Assembly: GCA_033030425.1 (NCBI GenBank)
Contig: JAUFSD010000006.1
Span: forward strand, 558,001-622,000
From: Verpa conica
Lineage: Eukaryota > Ascomycota > Pezizomycetes > Pezizales > Morchellaceae
Length of the DNA: 64,000 nt
Reading direction: 5' to 3'
Position numbers and translations under genes: made by a program. Within the stretch, counting starts at the first letter, position 1. Every line of letters starts with the position of its first letter. Under the pieces are notes generated by a model. It was not told the origin of the DNA. It was given only the letters and a program-made list of their open reading frames with translations, and did not search any database. This document shows positions 1 to 9,097 of this stretch, piece by piece.

Positions 1-1589
1 CAGGATTCCGGGTCCATACGTGCTGGCCGTTCAAGTGCATATGGCGACGAGGAAAGCTCGCCAACAGACCAGCCGCCGGAAGGCGCAACGGTCTTCGAGA
101 GGCCGAATGTCTCGGAGGTGAAGGGGAGGCTCTTTGCAGCCAATTTCGCATTATTCGTTTCGGGGATGAGCGATGCCAGTACTGGCGCATTGATCCCATA
201 CCTACAACCTGCATATAATATTGGACTTCTTTTCATAGCTTTGATGTTAATCCCCCCCTCCTACTCCGAATTTTTATAAAATATTAACCCCACAAGTAGA
301 TACTTGACGAACTTCGCTGGCTGGCTCGTCGCTGCATTCACCAATGTACACCTCACAGCACGAATTGGAACCGGCGGGGTATTCGTCTTTGGGGCATTCA
401 TGCAAATGACAGCCTACTGTCTTATGTTCTGGGTGTGTACCCCCCCCCTCCCCATCTAGAGCTCCCTAAACCCACAACTAACATATCTCTTAGAAACCAC
501 CATACCCACTATTCGTCTGCTCGTTCTTCCTCGCCGGCTTGGGAATGGCCTATCAGGACGCCCAAGCCAATGTATTCGTCGCCAACGTCAACAACGCCCA
601 CCGATGGCTCGGACTACTACACTCCATATACGGTGCCGGAGCCCTCGTGTCACCGCTGATTGCAACCCTTATCGCCTCCAAGACACCCTACTGGAACTAC
701 TTCTACGCCGTCCTGCTCGGGATGGCGGTCATCAATCTCGCCCTGCTGTCTTGGACGTTTAGGAAGGATCTTAAAGGCACCACCGCAGCGCAGGAGTCTG
801 CGTCTAGGGACCTTACAAAGGCTTTATCTCAGAGGGCTGTCATCACGTTGAGTCTGTTCTTCTTTTTGTATGTAGGCGCTGAAGTGACAGCTGGAGGTAT
901 GTATTTATACTCTCTCTCTCTCTCTCTCTCTCTTGCGGATGGTTGACTTTGTGAGTATAGGCTGGGTTGTGGAATTCTTGATCAGGGTCCGTGGAGGGAA
1001 GGCGTCCCAGGTTGGCTATGTCGCGTCTGGGTTCTGGGGCGGTTTGACTCTGGGGAGAATACTACTTGCTGATATCACCCACCGCTTCGGTGAGAGGAGG
1101 ATGGTGATGCTGTATGTTGTTCTATCTCTGGTGGTACAGTTGATTTTCTGGTTCGTTCCGCATATCATTACGAATGCGGTAATGATTAGTTTTCTGGGAT
1201 TCTTTTTGGGACCTTTGTTTCCTACGGTATGTGTTTTCCAAAAATACTCCCCCCCCCCCCTCTCCCCCGGTTGTGGTTTTTGGTGGTAACTAAGTGGTTT
1301 TGGTTTTAGGGTATATCGGTGTTAACTAAGCTTCTCCCGAGGGAGTTGCATGTTGCTGCTATTGGTAAGATGGATTCTGGAGAGAGTAAGAGGGTAATTG
1401 TTGCTAACAGTTGGTGTAGGGTTCTCGGCAACTATGGGTCAGGCTGGGTCTGCGGCGTTCCCTTTCATGACGGGTGCAATTGCTGCAAGGTCGGGAGTCA
1501 AGGTTTTACAGCCAATGTTGGTTGGATTATTGGCTGGTATGGCCATCTTGTGGCTATTACTACCAAAGACGAAGAGACCTACAGCATAA
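1..1589 (+). CDS. MFS transporter (BSC6/fucose-permease-like), 5' partial
   Basis: Plasma-membrane or organellar major facilitator with unknown substrate. The frame is open from base 1, so the start lies upstream. Exons read as 1-245, 300-432, 494-896, 961-1226, 1310-1364 and 1420-1589; all introns are GT-AG and 54-83 bp, and together they give 423 codons in one frame. A charged cytosolic N-terminus is followed by successive hydrophobic helices. Recognisable segments include GMSDASTGALIPYLQ (helix 1), the GLGMAYQDAQANVFV helix and the IYGAGALVSPLIAT stretch, which are typical of the fungal MFS group annotated as bypass-of-stop-codon 6 or fucose permease-like. The C-terminus ends PKTKRPTA. Intron 3 holds a (TC)n run and intron 4 a 12-C run. 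Family assignment is firm; substrate is not. Confidence 0.85.
911..933. repeat. (TC)n microsatellite inside an MFS intron
   Basis: About 11 TC units lie between the donor at 897 and the acceptor at 960, where they form an extended polypyrimidine stretch. Confidence 0.9.
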
Positions 1590-1657
1590 GCTCGAAAGTT
1601 AGGCCTATGAGGAGTGAGTTATGATGTATATGTAGAGTAGTGTCCGTTCAATTACCA

Positions 1658-1663
1658 AATAAA
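1658..1663 (+). terminator. AATAAA polyadenylation signal
   Basis: An AATAAA hexamer lies about 70 bp past the MFS stop codon, in the 192-bp space between two convergent genes. It is a plausible 3'-end signal for the transporter. Confidence 0.5.
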
Positions 1664-1781
1664 AGCAGATTATAACGCTGAAAAAAACCGTATTTATTGA
1701 GGGGAAGAAGAAAAAACCAATAATCTATATGGATTTTTCACTATCAAGGCACAGCCTAATTAATAATATTACAGTTTACAT

Positions 1782-2609
1782 TCAAGCCTGCCCAGCCATA
1801 ATCCTATCCAACGCCGCCGCCCACTGCTCCTTCCACCCCACCATACCACCCTCCCAATTCCCTAACCTCCACTTCTCCCCCACCTTCTTCTTCTCCTCCT
1901 CCTCCTGCACCACTCCATCCTTCTCGACGACCCACATCGTCCTATTGATCACAAACCCTAAGCCAAAATACACACCCAAATTCTCTGTATCCTCCGCACT
2001 CGCCGTCACCCACACCTTCAACCCAGACTTCTCCGCAATCCTAATCACAGTCATCAACAGCCTCCTCTCGATATCCTTCTCCCTGTACGACCTCGAGTAG
2101 CTCTCCGAGACCCTGACCGACGAGATCAACAGTCTCGTCTCGTCGCCCAGGAACGTCACATACCCCAGCCGCACAGACGTGGCTGGGTCAATGAGCGATA
2201 ATACATCCTCCTCGCTCACGCAGCTCGCCTTGTCAGGGTACTGTGAGCGGAACCACGCGCCGTCTTCAACAACCTTCAGAGTGCTCAACCACCGTGATGT
2301 CGCCGAAGCATCGTCAACGTGGTTTGGTGGAGAGGAGTGCCGCATCTCGTAGACCATCTCTGAACTGGTGCATTTCTCGTATAGGCTGAGAACCCGCTTG
2401 TCGAAGGAGTAGATGCTCCATTTGGCGTTGATCTCAAAGAATTTGCTAAAGTTGATTTGGGTGAAGCCGTCTTGTGGGAGGAATAGCCAGGTGCGGTTCA
2501 GGGTGCGGTCGTGGTAGTTTTGGGTCGTGAACCAGGTGGGTGCGTTGGAGAGGGGGATGTGTGAGGGGGAGGAGATCCGGTGGTGGTGTGCTATTAGATC
2601 GTCGCACAT
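1782..2609 (-). CDS. GNAT-like acetyltransferase-fold protein
   Basis: Single-exon gene of 275 residues starting at an ATG at 2609. The C-terminal half looks like a GNAT fold: a strand (RLLISSVRVSESYSR), then an acetyl-CoA-loop-like stretch (REKDIERRLLMTVIRIAEKSG) leading into a long helix, then VWVTASAEDTENLGVYFGLGF, the usual motif-B position where the acceptor fold closes. The loop lacks the classical Q/RxxGxG/A glycines, so acetyl-CoA binding may be altered and activity is unproven. The N-terminal half (1-130) is not recognisable. A Lys/Glu-rich segment near residue 235 is low complexity. It is convergent with the MFS gene. Many fungi encode LYC1-like N-acetyltransferases of this general shape, but I cannot place it precisely. 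Confidence 0.65.
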   Translation of the reverse strand: MCDDLIAHHHRISSPSHIPLSNAPTWFTTQNYHDRTLNRTWLFLPQDGFTQINFSKFFEINAKWSIYSFDKRVLSLYEKCTSSEMVYEMRHSSPPNHVDDASATSRWLSTLKVVEDGAWFRSQYPDKASCVSEEDVLSLIDPATSVRLGYVTFLGDETRLLISSVRVSESYSRSYREKDIERRLLMTVIRIAEKSGLKVWVTASAEDTENLGVYFGLGFVINRTMWVVEKDGVVQEEEEKKKVGEKWRLGNWEGGMVGWKEQWAAALDRIMAGQA

Positions 2610-4052
2610 GGTTGGAATGTAGTGTTGGTAGAAAGAAAGAAAAAAAGAAATTAATATAAGGAGTTCTTTTTTTGAGAGAGGGAGAGAGTTTGGTAGGCAG
2701 GTGGTTAATAGTTAATGAAGAATGAAATAATTGTATAGAATAAAACCTCCCATGTACTGGCATATTCACGATATAAATATTGGAGCCTCCTTGGCTCAGG
2801 AGGTTCGTACTAAAACAGGAGGTAACTGCTTGATACCGTTGGCGCTGGACGAAACCGGGCTGAGGGGGATACGAATCCCTGCGCGAAACACCGGCTGCTC
2901 GACGTGACAGATAAGCTTAAGTGAGCAAATCATTTCATCAGGGGGGAAGAAATATCTGTCTCCAGTGTTACTTTGGATGTTGGACTAAGGTTGGGTCTTA
3001 GCGCGCGCCGACCTGGTGGCTAAACACCTTCCAGAGGGGGATATATTGTGGGAATATGGGCTGGCTTCTGTAGAACTTGGTTGGCTTCTTTCCTGGCTTC
3101 TGTCTAGTTAGCCGCGGTATTAGAGAATAATCGTCAGTGAAGAGCACACTGCTAACACGATACAACAAACATGCAACCAGACACACCAAGAGATGGAAAG
3201 TATTGGCCAAGAGCCCTCCTCTTCGTGGCCGCTTACTTGCATACAACTCGTGATTCTCAAACAAGCGCCACAGCAAAAGCAAAGAAGAGAGAGAGAATAT
3301 GTTTACTAAGTCTATATTCCAACTAATCTGTCACGCACGATAATTAAAAAAAGAAATTCCAATATCAGACAGTAACGTTTAAAAAGCTACCCAAGAAAGT
3401 ACATACTCCTGCTAACATAAAGACACAGAAAAAACAATTACACAGTTCACTTTACAGTGAATACAAATATATATAATAAAAAGTGATTATTGAAATATAC
3501 AAATCAATGCCCACTATTGCGCTGTACTGATTCGTGGGGGAGTTACTGTATTTATTTGCATGAAGGCTGGAGAAGGGTACGTGGCTTTAACTTCTGAAGG
3601 ATAAATGTATGTATGGTATCGTCTGTGTTGAGGGAGTGTTTGCGATTCAGATCTCGGTAGGTTTTGGGGAAGGTGAAGAAAGGTGGGTGACTGGAGCGCG
3701 TGGGGAGAGAGGGTCCCCAAAGGTGGAATGTCCCTTGGGTAATGTTGGTTGAATGATCTATATAGTCGAGTGGGTGATGAGGTGTATTGAGGAGAGCCCC
3801 AAGAGTGAGGATTTCAAGAGTTATTATGTGCTGAAGGGTGCCGGGGTAGTGAGATGATTTGATAAAGAGTGCTGGGGCGTAGTGAGAATGTCAAAAGTGA
3901 CAACACGAAGAGCGCCGGGGGAATATTGTCGACTCTCAAAGCCGCCGAGTTGCTGAATCGTATATACATAACATCATGAAACCGTGATATCGTAAATAAG
4001 TATAAAAAAAACATACATCATTGAAGTCAGAAAAAGTCTTCGCGGTTCCACC
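2610..4052. other. Intergenic stretch with GC-rich structured island
   Basis: No convincing gene. A TATAAATA-type element at 2772-2779 could serve the minus-strand GNAT gene as its complement TATTTATA. Next to it, 2780-2910 is a GC-rich island with hairpins and Pol III-box-like motifs (see findings). Minus-strand frames at 2998-3282, 3514-3720 and 3814-4014 show no protein-like features and probably include 3' UTR of the next gene. Confidence 0.6.
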
Positions 4053-4487
4053 CTATACACGGTGGCCCCTCAACACCCAATATCCCGCAACCACAGCCCC
4101 AAGGCCAGCGACCAGATAAGGATGATTCTTTGAGATGATCGGGCCTTTCATCTTCTCGACACTGCTCGTGTCAAGCGCGCCCACACACTGTGTTCTGAAC
4201 GGACAACAAGCTATCCTGTTGCTGTCATCAAAGACGCACACCTGGTCCAGGCCACAGCAAGCCTCGGGGTGGGAGACGACAGCGCAGTTGTGGTAGAGCG
4301 CCGGACATTGGACTGTGCTGGTGCTGTTGCTGGATGCTGTGCCTGTAGCTACGGCAGTGGCCGATGCGGTGGCTGCGGGGACTGTTGGCATGAAAGACGC
4401 CGTTGTGGATGTTTGCGAGTACACTGGGCGAAGGAGGAGCAGGAGCGATAGGATAAACAGCAGTGGGGAGAAAAGAGGACTGAGCAT
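4053..4487 (-). CDS. Small secreted 8-Cys protein, probably GPI-anchored or membrane-tethered
   Basis: Intronless, 144 residues, ATG at 4487. Residues 1-24 form a strongly hydrophobic Leu-rich signal peptide ending near VYS-QT. A Ser/Thr/Ala-rich linker (25-60), probably O-glycosylated, leads to a compact domain with eight cysteines at 61, 68, 77, 78, 84, 94, 95 and 101. The pattern is C-C-CC-C-CC-C, with the paired Cys recalling granulin- or EGF-like small disulfide folds; it is not hydrophobin spacing (C-CC-C-C-CC-C) or an obvious CFEM. A hydrophobic segment at 121-139 close to the C-terminus may be a GPI-attachment signal or a membrane anchor, though the terminal Arg-Gly-His-Arg-Val is more polar than a classical GPI tail. 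Function unknown; the cell surface is the expected location. Confidence 0.75.
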   Translation of the reverse strand: MLSPLFSPLLFILSLLLLLRPVYSQTSTTASFMPTVPAATASATAVATGTASSNSTSTVQCPALYHNCAVVSHPEACCGLDQVCVFDDSNRIACCPFRTQCVGALDTSSVEKMKGPIISKNHPYLVAGLGAVVAGYWVLRGHRV

Positions 4488-4836
4488 CGTGAAGGATAAG
4501 TATGTACTTATTTCTTTTTATTACAGCTTGTGGATCAGTTAATGTTATTAGCTATAGCTTGCAGATCGTGAGGAAGGGGAATATATGGGCAGCTATGGGG
4601 GGGTGGGGAATTAATGTAATAATCCTCCCTCTCAGAGACAGCGTCAACAAACAAACAATCCCCTAACCCTAGTAACCACTACTACCCTGCGCACCATACT
4701 GGATGCGGGCATACGCTACATGCAGCCACAACACTCTATGCAGACACCATACTGGATGTGGCTAGGGTTAGGGTCTCTCCTCGCTTGTATAGCATAGTAC
4801 ATATACGGCTATGTACTTCCCTCCAGCTCATGCTCC
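4488..4836. other. Divergent promoter region (Cys-rich protein / STN1-like)
   Basis: 349 bp between divergent start codons. It contains paired telomere-like motifs and a 17-bp direct repeat (separate entry). No clear TATA box is seen for either gene. Confidence 0.7.
4661..4773. promoter_or_regulatory. Inverted telobox pair with 17-bp direct repeats upstream of STN1-like gene
   Basis: CCCTAACCCTAG at 4661-4672 has its exact reverse complement CTAGGGTTAGGG at 4762-4773. Each is close to a copy of the direct repeat CACCATACTGGATGYGG (4692-4708 and 4745-4761, one mismatch). Two tandem TTAGGG-type units make a classic telobox, the site bound in fungi by Myb-type telobox factors (Tbf1/Teb1 class). 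The second copy lies 63 bp before the STN1-like ATG. Regulatory function is inferred. Confidence 0.55.
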
Positions 4837-7236
4837 ATGTCATCCACCCCTCTCCCCCCCCACCAGCAAATGTCCTCCAACAGCCCCCCACTCGACTACT
4901 ACGCCAAATACCTCTTCAGCCACTCGCCCACCTACTGCCGCTGGTCACGCCTCACCGCGAAGGACATCCACACAACTCTCTGCCGTCGCCCAGGCTTCGA
5001 GGGCCAGGACATCTGGTTCTATCTAAACCACCCTATACGATGGGTCCGTGTGGTGGGCATCGTGGTTGCCTATGACGATCTGGAAAACAGGAAACTCTTC
5101 ACCGTGGACGATGGCTCTGGATACACCATCGATCTCATCTCCTGGACCACAGCTCCCCCCCTGACGTCCGCAGCCCAAAATTACCCGCCTCCCGATCTGA
5201 GCGGGGTAGGGTTGCACAGTGTGGTCAAGGTGAAGGGGAGTGTGAGTGAGTTTAGAGGGGTGAAGCAGATGCTGGTGAAGAAAGTCACGCTGCTGAAGGA
5301 TACCAATGAGGAGGTTACAGCGTGGGGGGAGACATCAAAGTTCAAGCGGGAAATACTATCAAAGCCATGGGTTTTGAGTGCTGAGGTTGTGGAAAGGGAG
5401 AAACGGAAGATGGCCGGGGAGACGGTGGATGAGGAACGGTTAAAGGATAGGAAACGGAGGAAGCTAGAGAAGCTGAAGATGGCTGGGGAGACGGTGGACG
5501 AGGAACGGCTGAAGGAAAGAAAACGGAGGAAGCTAGAGAAGCTGAAGAAACGAGAGAGGGAGGCGGCAAATGGAAATATCATACAGAACCACTTGATGGA
5601 GGAACCGGGCCAGGATCGGCAGAAAAGGAAACAAAGGGAGGGCCATAATGAACTCGAGGTGGAAAATCTGAAAAAACAAAAGACAGATACTAGCTATCGT
5701 GGACATCGGAGGTCACCTAATTCTAAGCCACCACAGCCGGTACTAGAATACCAAATAGCTAAAGATATCGATCTGCGGTCTATTAGTACTTTTCCGGAAC
5801 GCTGTAGGAATATACCAGCTCCTGCAGCATCTATACCTACCGGTCCAATCCCGGTTAGTACCTTTCGAGGACATCGTAGGCCCACCCCGGTCCCTACAGT
5901 ACCTATCTCTACCGAGACCCTGCGAAATCCTAAACTTGAACCTGAACCTGAATATAAATCAACATATCGTGGCCGTAGACGGACTTCGAAACCACCTACA
6001 GATGTATCGTTACCATCTTCTACTTTCAGTTCCACGCTTCCAGAAATAGTGTCAATAGGGACTTCGACGTATCGTGGGCATCGGAGAACCTCGAAACCCC
6101 CAACAGTACCAGATGTCGTACCTCCACTAGAAGATCATGTGACGGAAACATCTACCTACCGTGACCGAAGAACTTCAAAGCTACCGCCAATTCCACATAC
6201 TGTAACTGAGGGAGACCCAGTAGGGTTGTCAGGAGGGAGCTCAACTTACTACGGCCACCAGAAATCTTCTAAGCCAAGAGACATATTAACACCAAATTTT
6301 ATTCCTGAGGAATTATTGAATCCCGTACAGTTGTCGTCCGCAGAAAGTTCGATGTATCGTGAGCAGCATAGAACCTCAAAATCATCGAGAGATGGGCTGA
6401 TACTGACATCGGATATCTTGCCTGAACCATTGAAGCCAGAGCCGCCAAAAATAGAGTCAACATACCGCGGCCGCCGGAGGGCCTCAAAAGCACTAGAGGG
6501 TGGCCCATCCAAGCTTTTGCCAGCAGAGACTTCAGCATACAATAGTCAGAGTCGACTCCAAGAACTAACATCGACTCTCCTGCCCCAGTCCTCGGAACAG
6601 TGTACATCCTATCGTGACTTACGACGCCTCCTAAAGTCTCAGAAAAATAAAGAGACACGGGAACTAAATGAGAAACCGAGGGAATTTTTAATAGAAAAGA
6701 AAAATGACGATTCACAGCCGGAGAGGAAGAAAGTGGCAGTGACTGCTGAGACTCCGAGCCGCTCGCAGGTGCCTGGTAGGAGCTTTTATTGTGGGAAGCG
6801 GAGAGAATCGGGCCCCTCAGATATACAGGCTGCGTTACCATCCCCTATGCCCTCGGTAATTTCGACTTATGTGCCCAGTCAATCACAGGTACCAGAAAGC
6901 TCGTACCGAAAAGGAGATATGCAGCCAGATACACAGGAGCTACTTGAATTCTCAGATTTTGAACCAACTCCTGTACATCATTCTACTGTGATGGAAGGTT
7001 CGTTCAGGGGGAGCCGCAGAATATCAAAATCCCAAACACAGACGGGTACACAAGAATCCTTTCTTGAGCTACTTGAGTTTTCGGATTTTATCCCAAGCCC
7101 CTGTCAAGCTTCTGCACTTGTAGCAGAGGGCTCATCGTTCCGTGGGCGCCGCAGGAACCAGCCAGTAAATGGCGGTTCAAATTCCCCTTGTTCCCAGGTG
7201 TCTAGTTCGACTTATAGGGGAAAGAGACGGGGGTAA
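4837..7236 (+). CDS. STN1: STN1-like telomere-capping protein (CST complex OB fold) with long repetitive tail
   Basis: Intronless, 799 residues, ATG at 4837; a second in-frame Met is at residue 12. Residues ~19-180 match the fungal Stn1 N-terminus: a CRWSRLTAKDIH entry motif, the OB-fold core WFYLNHPIRWVRVVGIVV, then FTVDDGSGYTIDLISW, a second OB half (VVKVKGSVSEFRGVKQ) and the FKREILSKPWVL helix that closes the domain. Stn1 pairs with Ten1 at telomeres and protects or fills in the C-strand in the nucleus. Fungal Stn1 proteins are usually shorter, and their C-terminal winged-helix domains are not recognisable here. Instead, a charged tandem duplication (191-236) is followed by about 500 residues of degenerate [ST][YF]RGxRRxSK repeats ending exactly at the stop. 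The promoter carries telobox motifs. OB identity is confident; whether it acts in CST is inferred. Confidence 0.85.
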   Translation: MSSTPLPPHQQMSSNSPPLDYYAKYLFSHSPTYCRWSRLTAKDIHTTLCRRPGFEGQDIWFYLNHPIRWVRVVGIVVAYDDLENRKLFTVDDGSGYTIDLISWTTAPPLTSAAQNYPPPDLSGVGLHSVVKVKGSVSEFRGVKQMLVKKVTLLKDTNEEVTAWGETSKFKREILSKPWVLSAEVVEREKRKMAGETVDEERLKDRKRRKLEKLKMAGETVDEERLKERKRRKLEKLKKREREAANGNIIQNHLMEEPGQDRQKRKQREGHNELEVENLKKQKTDTSYRGHRRSPNSKPPQPVLEYQIAKDIDLRSISTFPERCRNIPAPAASIPTGPIPVSTFRGHRRPTPVPTVPISTETLRNPKLEPEPEYKSTYRGRRRTSKPPTDVSLPSSTFSSTLPEIVSIGTSTYRGHRRTSKPPTVPDVVPPLEDHVTETSTYRDRRTSKLPPIPHTVTEGDPVGLSGGSSTYYGHQKSSKPRDILTPNFIPEELLNPVQLSSAESSMYREQHRTSKSSRDGLILTSDILPEPLKPEPPKIESTYRGRRRASKALEGGPSKLLPAETSAYNSQSRLQELTSTLLPQSSEQCTSYRDLRRLLKSQKNKETRELNEKPREFLIEKKNDDSQPERKKVAVTAETPSRSQVPGRSFYCGKRRESGPSDIQAALPSPMPSVISTYVPSQSQVPESSYRKGDMQPDTQELLEFSDFEPTPVHHSTVMEGSFRGSRRISKSQTQTGTQESFLELLEFSDFIPSPCQASALVAEGSSFRGRRRNQPVNGGSNSPCSQVSSSTYRGKRRG
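5407..5544 (+). repeat. Two tandem 69-bp units in the STN1-like gene
   Basis: A 23-codon unit (KMAGETVDEERLK followed by [DE]RKRRKLEKL) occurs twice in direct succession at residues 191-213 and 214-236, with one amino-acid difference and few silent changes. It encodes a highly charged helix directly after the OB domain. Confidence 0.9.
5689..7233 (+). repeat. Degenerate protein repeat array [ST][YF]RGxRRxSK (about 14 copies)
   Basis: From residue ~285 to the C-terminus the motif recurs with 20-60 residue spacing: SYRGHRRSP, TFRGHRRPT, TYRGRRRTSKPP, TYRGHRRTSKPP, TYRDRRTSKLP, TYYGHQKSSKP, MYREQHRTSKS, TYRGRRRASKA, SYRDLRRLLKS, FYCGKRRESG, SFRGSRRISKS, SFRGRRRNQ and a final TYRGKRRG. The last two internal units also share an ELLEFSDF block (6937-6960 and 7066-7089). 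Confidence 0.85.
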
Positions 7237-8091
7237 TCTTTTTCTTAGGCGTCCGCTTTCAGAATGATGCATGGAGTCTTGCGTGGGAACTTGCTTTGAA
7301 CTTGAATTTGAAGACCTGTATATGACAGCTTGATGGAATATTATTAGCTATAGTACTGTGCTTTAAGCATGAAATAATGATAATCTTGAGGAATTAATGA
7401 CTGATTGGTATTCTTGGTGGATGAGGAGATAGTGTTGGTAAATTCCATTTAGTACTAGAGGTTATTCATATACTAAAGGACAGTGTAATACCTACTTCAC
7501 ATCACTTTGATCTTAGCATATGAAGTAAATAGTGTATACTCCTACAACACCTATACCCTATAGAAATCAACCCTATGAACTCAATCCCATAAAATTAAAG
7601 CTAGAGCTACTAATCCACTATGAATAACTGTAAGATAAAGAAACCTACTAGAGGTGTAAACTCCAAGTTCTTACAGACTAGATATACCTAGATCTCCCCC
7701 CTTCGAAACTGATACACTACACTCCGAGTGATACTCCATGACATGTTGTCATTGGAGGGGAGCGTGCAGGATCCGCATATACAACCCCGCACCCCATCTC
7801 AGAGTAAAGCAAAGATCGTCAATGGCAACTCGATATCCGTCTACGGGGATGACCGAATGCCATAGTTAAAATGTATCTGTCTTTTGTGCAGGCTAACTGT
7901 GAGACAAGTAGATATCTAGGATTTGACTGGTGCTTCAGCCCAAGAGAGAGCTTTGGGTTCTTTTTTTTTTGTTGTTGATTATGAGGGGAGAGGGGGAAGG
8001 TATATAAAGGGGGATTTTTCTCTCTATTACGATCTTATAGTCCTAATTAATACTCGAACCACCCTCGTATTCGAAAAGAAAAAATCCCAAA
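7237..8091. other. Intergenic region with hydrolase promoter
   Basis: AT-rich 3' flank of the STN1-like gene without a protein-like frame. The last 100 bp contain a TATA box (separate entry) and a CT-rich leader before the hydrolase ATG. Confidence 0.7.
8001..8008 (+). promoter_or_regulatory. TATA box of the hydrolase gene
   Basis: TATATAAA lies 84 bp upstream of the ATG at 8092 and is followed by a T/C-rich stretch typical of fungal transcription starts. Confidence 0.65.
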
Positions 8092-9097
8092 ATGAGTTTT
8101 GATTACATCCAAGAACCAGATTGTAAAGGTTCTCCAGAAAGGCGTGATGTCGAATTCAAGACCTTTGACGGTATCACTCTCCGAGGCTGGTTCTACCCAG
8201 CTTCAGGTAACCTCGAAAAGTCACCTGCTATCGTTATCACTCATGGGGTATGTACCCTACTATGTGACCCATATATCCCCACTAACACGACACACGTACA
8301 GTGGGGCTGCGTAAAGGAAATGGACCTCGATGTTGTCGCCTCAGAGTTCCAAAAAGCCGGACTCTGCAGCCTCGTGTACGACCACCGCAACTTTGGGGCC
8401 AGCGACAGTCCAACCCGGGGAGAAATAGACCCACACAAGCAAGCAAGCCGGAGACTACTACGACGCAATATCCTACCTCACCACGCTTCCCGAAGTCGAC
8501 ACCACCAGAATCGCAGTCTGGGGGTATTCTCTCGCTGGGGGTCACGCGGTGAAGGTCGCGTCGATAGATAGACGGGTCAAGGCTGTTGTCACGGTTGCAC
8601 CTATGCTGTCTTCTGTAAAGGTCTTGAATCGTATGATGCTCAGGCCGACTAGGGCCCAGGTTGATGCGCAGCTTATTGCGGATAGGCAGAACCAGATCAA
8701 TGGTGGGGAGGCGGCGACTATGGTGGTTACGTCTGCGGATCCGGCGGTTCCGTCGTTTGCTCAGACGCCGGATGCTCAGGAGTGGTCGTTTAACTTGCAG
8801 AAAGGAAAGGCTCCAATGTGGGAGAATAAGTATACGGCGCAGAGCACGTTTCATCTGTTCAACTATAATCCTGAGGGTCATGTTCAGGCTATCAGCCCTA
8901 CGCCCTGGTTAGTGGTTCAGGGGGATGATGATAATATGTGTGCACCGGATGTTGTGTTGGGCGTGTTTCAACAGGCGAGTGAGCCGAAGGAGTTGGCGCT
9001 GCATAAAGGTGGGCATTTTTCGTTCTTTGAGAAGCGGGTGTTTTCAAAGTCTATGGAGACGCAGATTGAGTTTCTCAAGAGAAGGCTGGAATTTTAA
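8092..9097 (+). pseudogene. Alpha/beta hydrolase (polyketide-transferase af380-like family), 4-bp frameshift
   Basis: Serine-hydrolase-fold protein of roughly 315 residues. Exon 1 is 8092-8247. The intron 8248-8301 (54 bp) has GTATGT donor, CTAAC branch site and TACAG acceptor. Exon 2 starts at 8302. Visible motifs: FKTFDGITLRGWFYP, ITHG-WGCVKEMD (oxyanion region), VYDHRNFGASD, the nucleophile elbow WGYSLAGGH (Ser codon 8528-8530), the acid-bearing VVQGDDDNMCAP and the His of KGGHFSFF. The frame breaks at 8436-8447, where CAAG occurs three times in tandem; with one 4-bp copy fewer the protein reads through from GEIDPHKQ into AGDYYDAISYL. Everything before and after is intact, so this is either a very recent pseudogene or an assembly error. 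The family acts on small esters or thioesters, some in secondary metabolism; no biosynthetic neighbours are visible. Confidence 0.75.

Noticed and set aside
2998..3282. 94-codon minus-strand frame
   Set aside because: No homology-like features and a poor start; probably non-coding.
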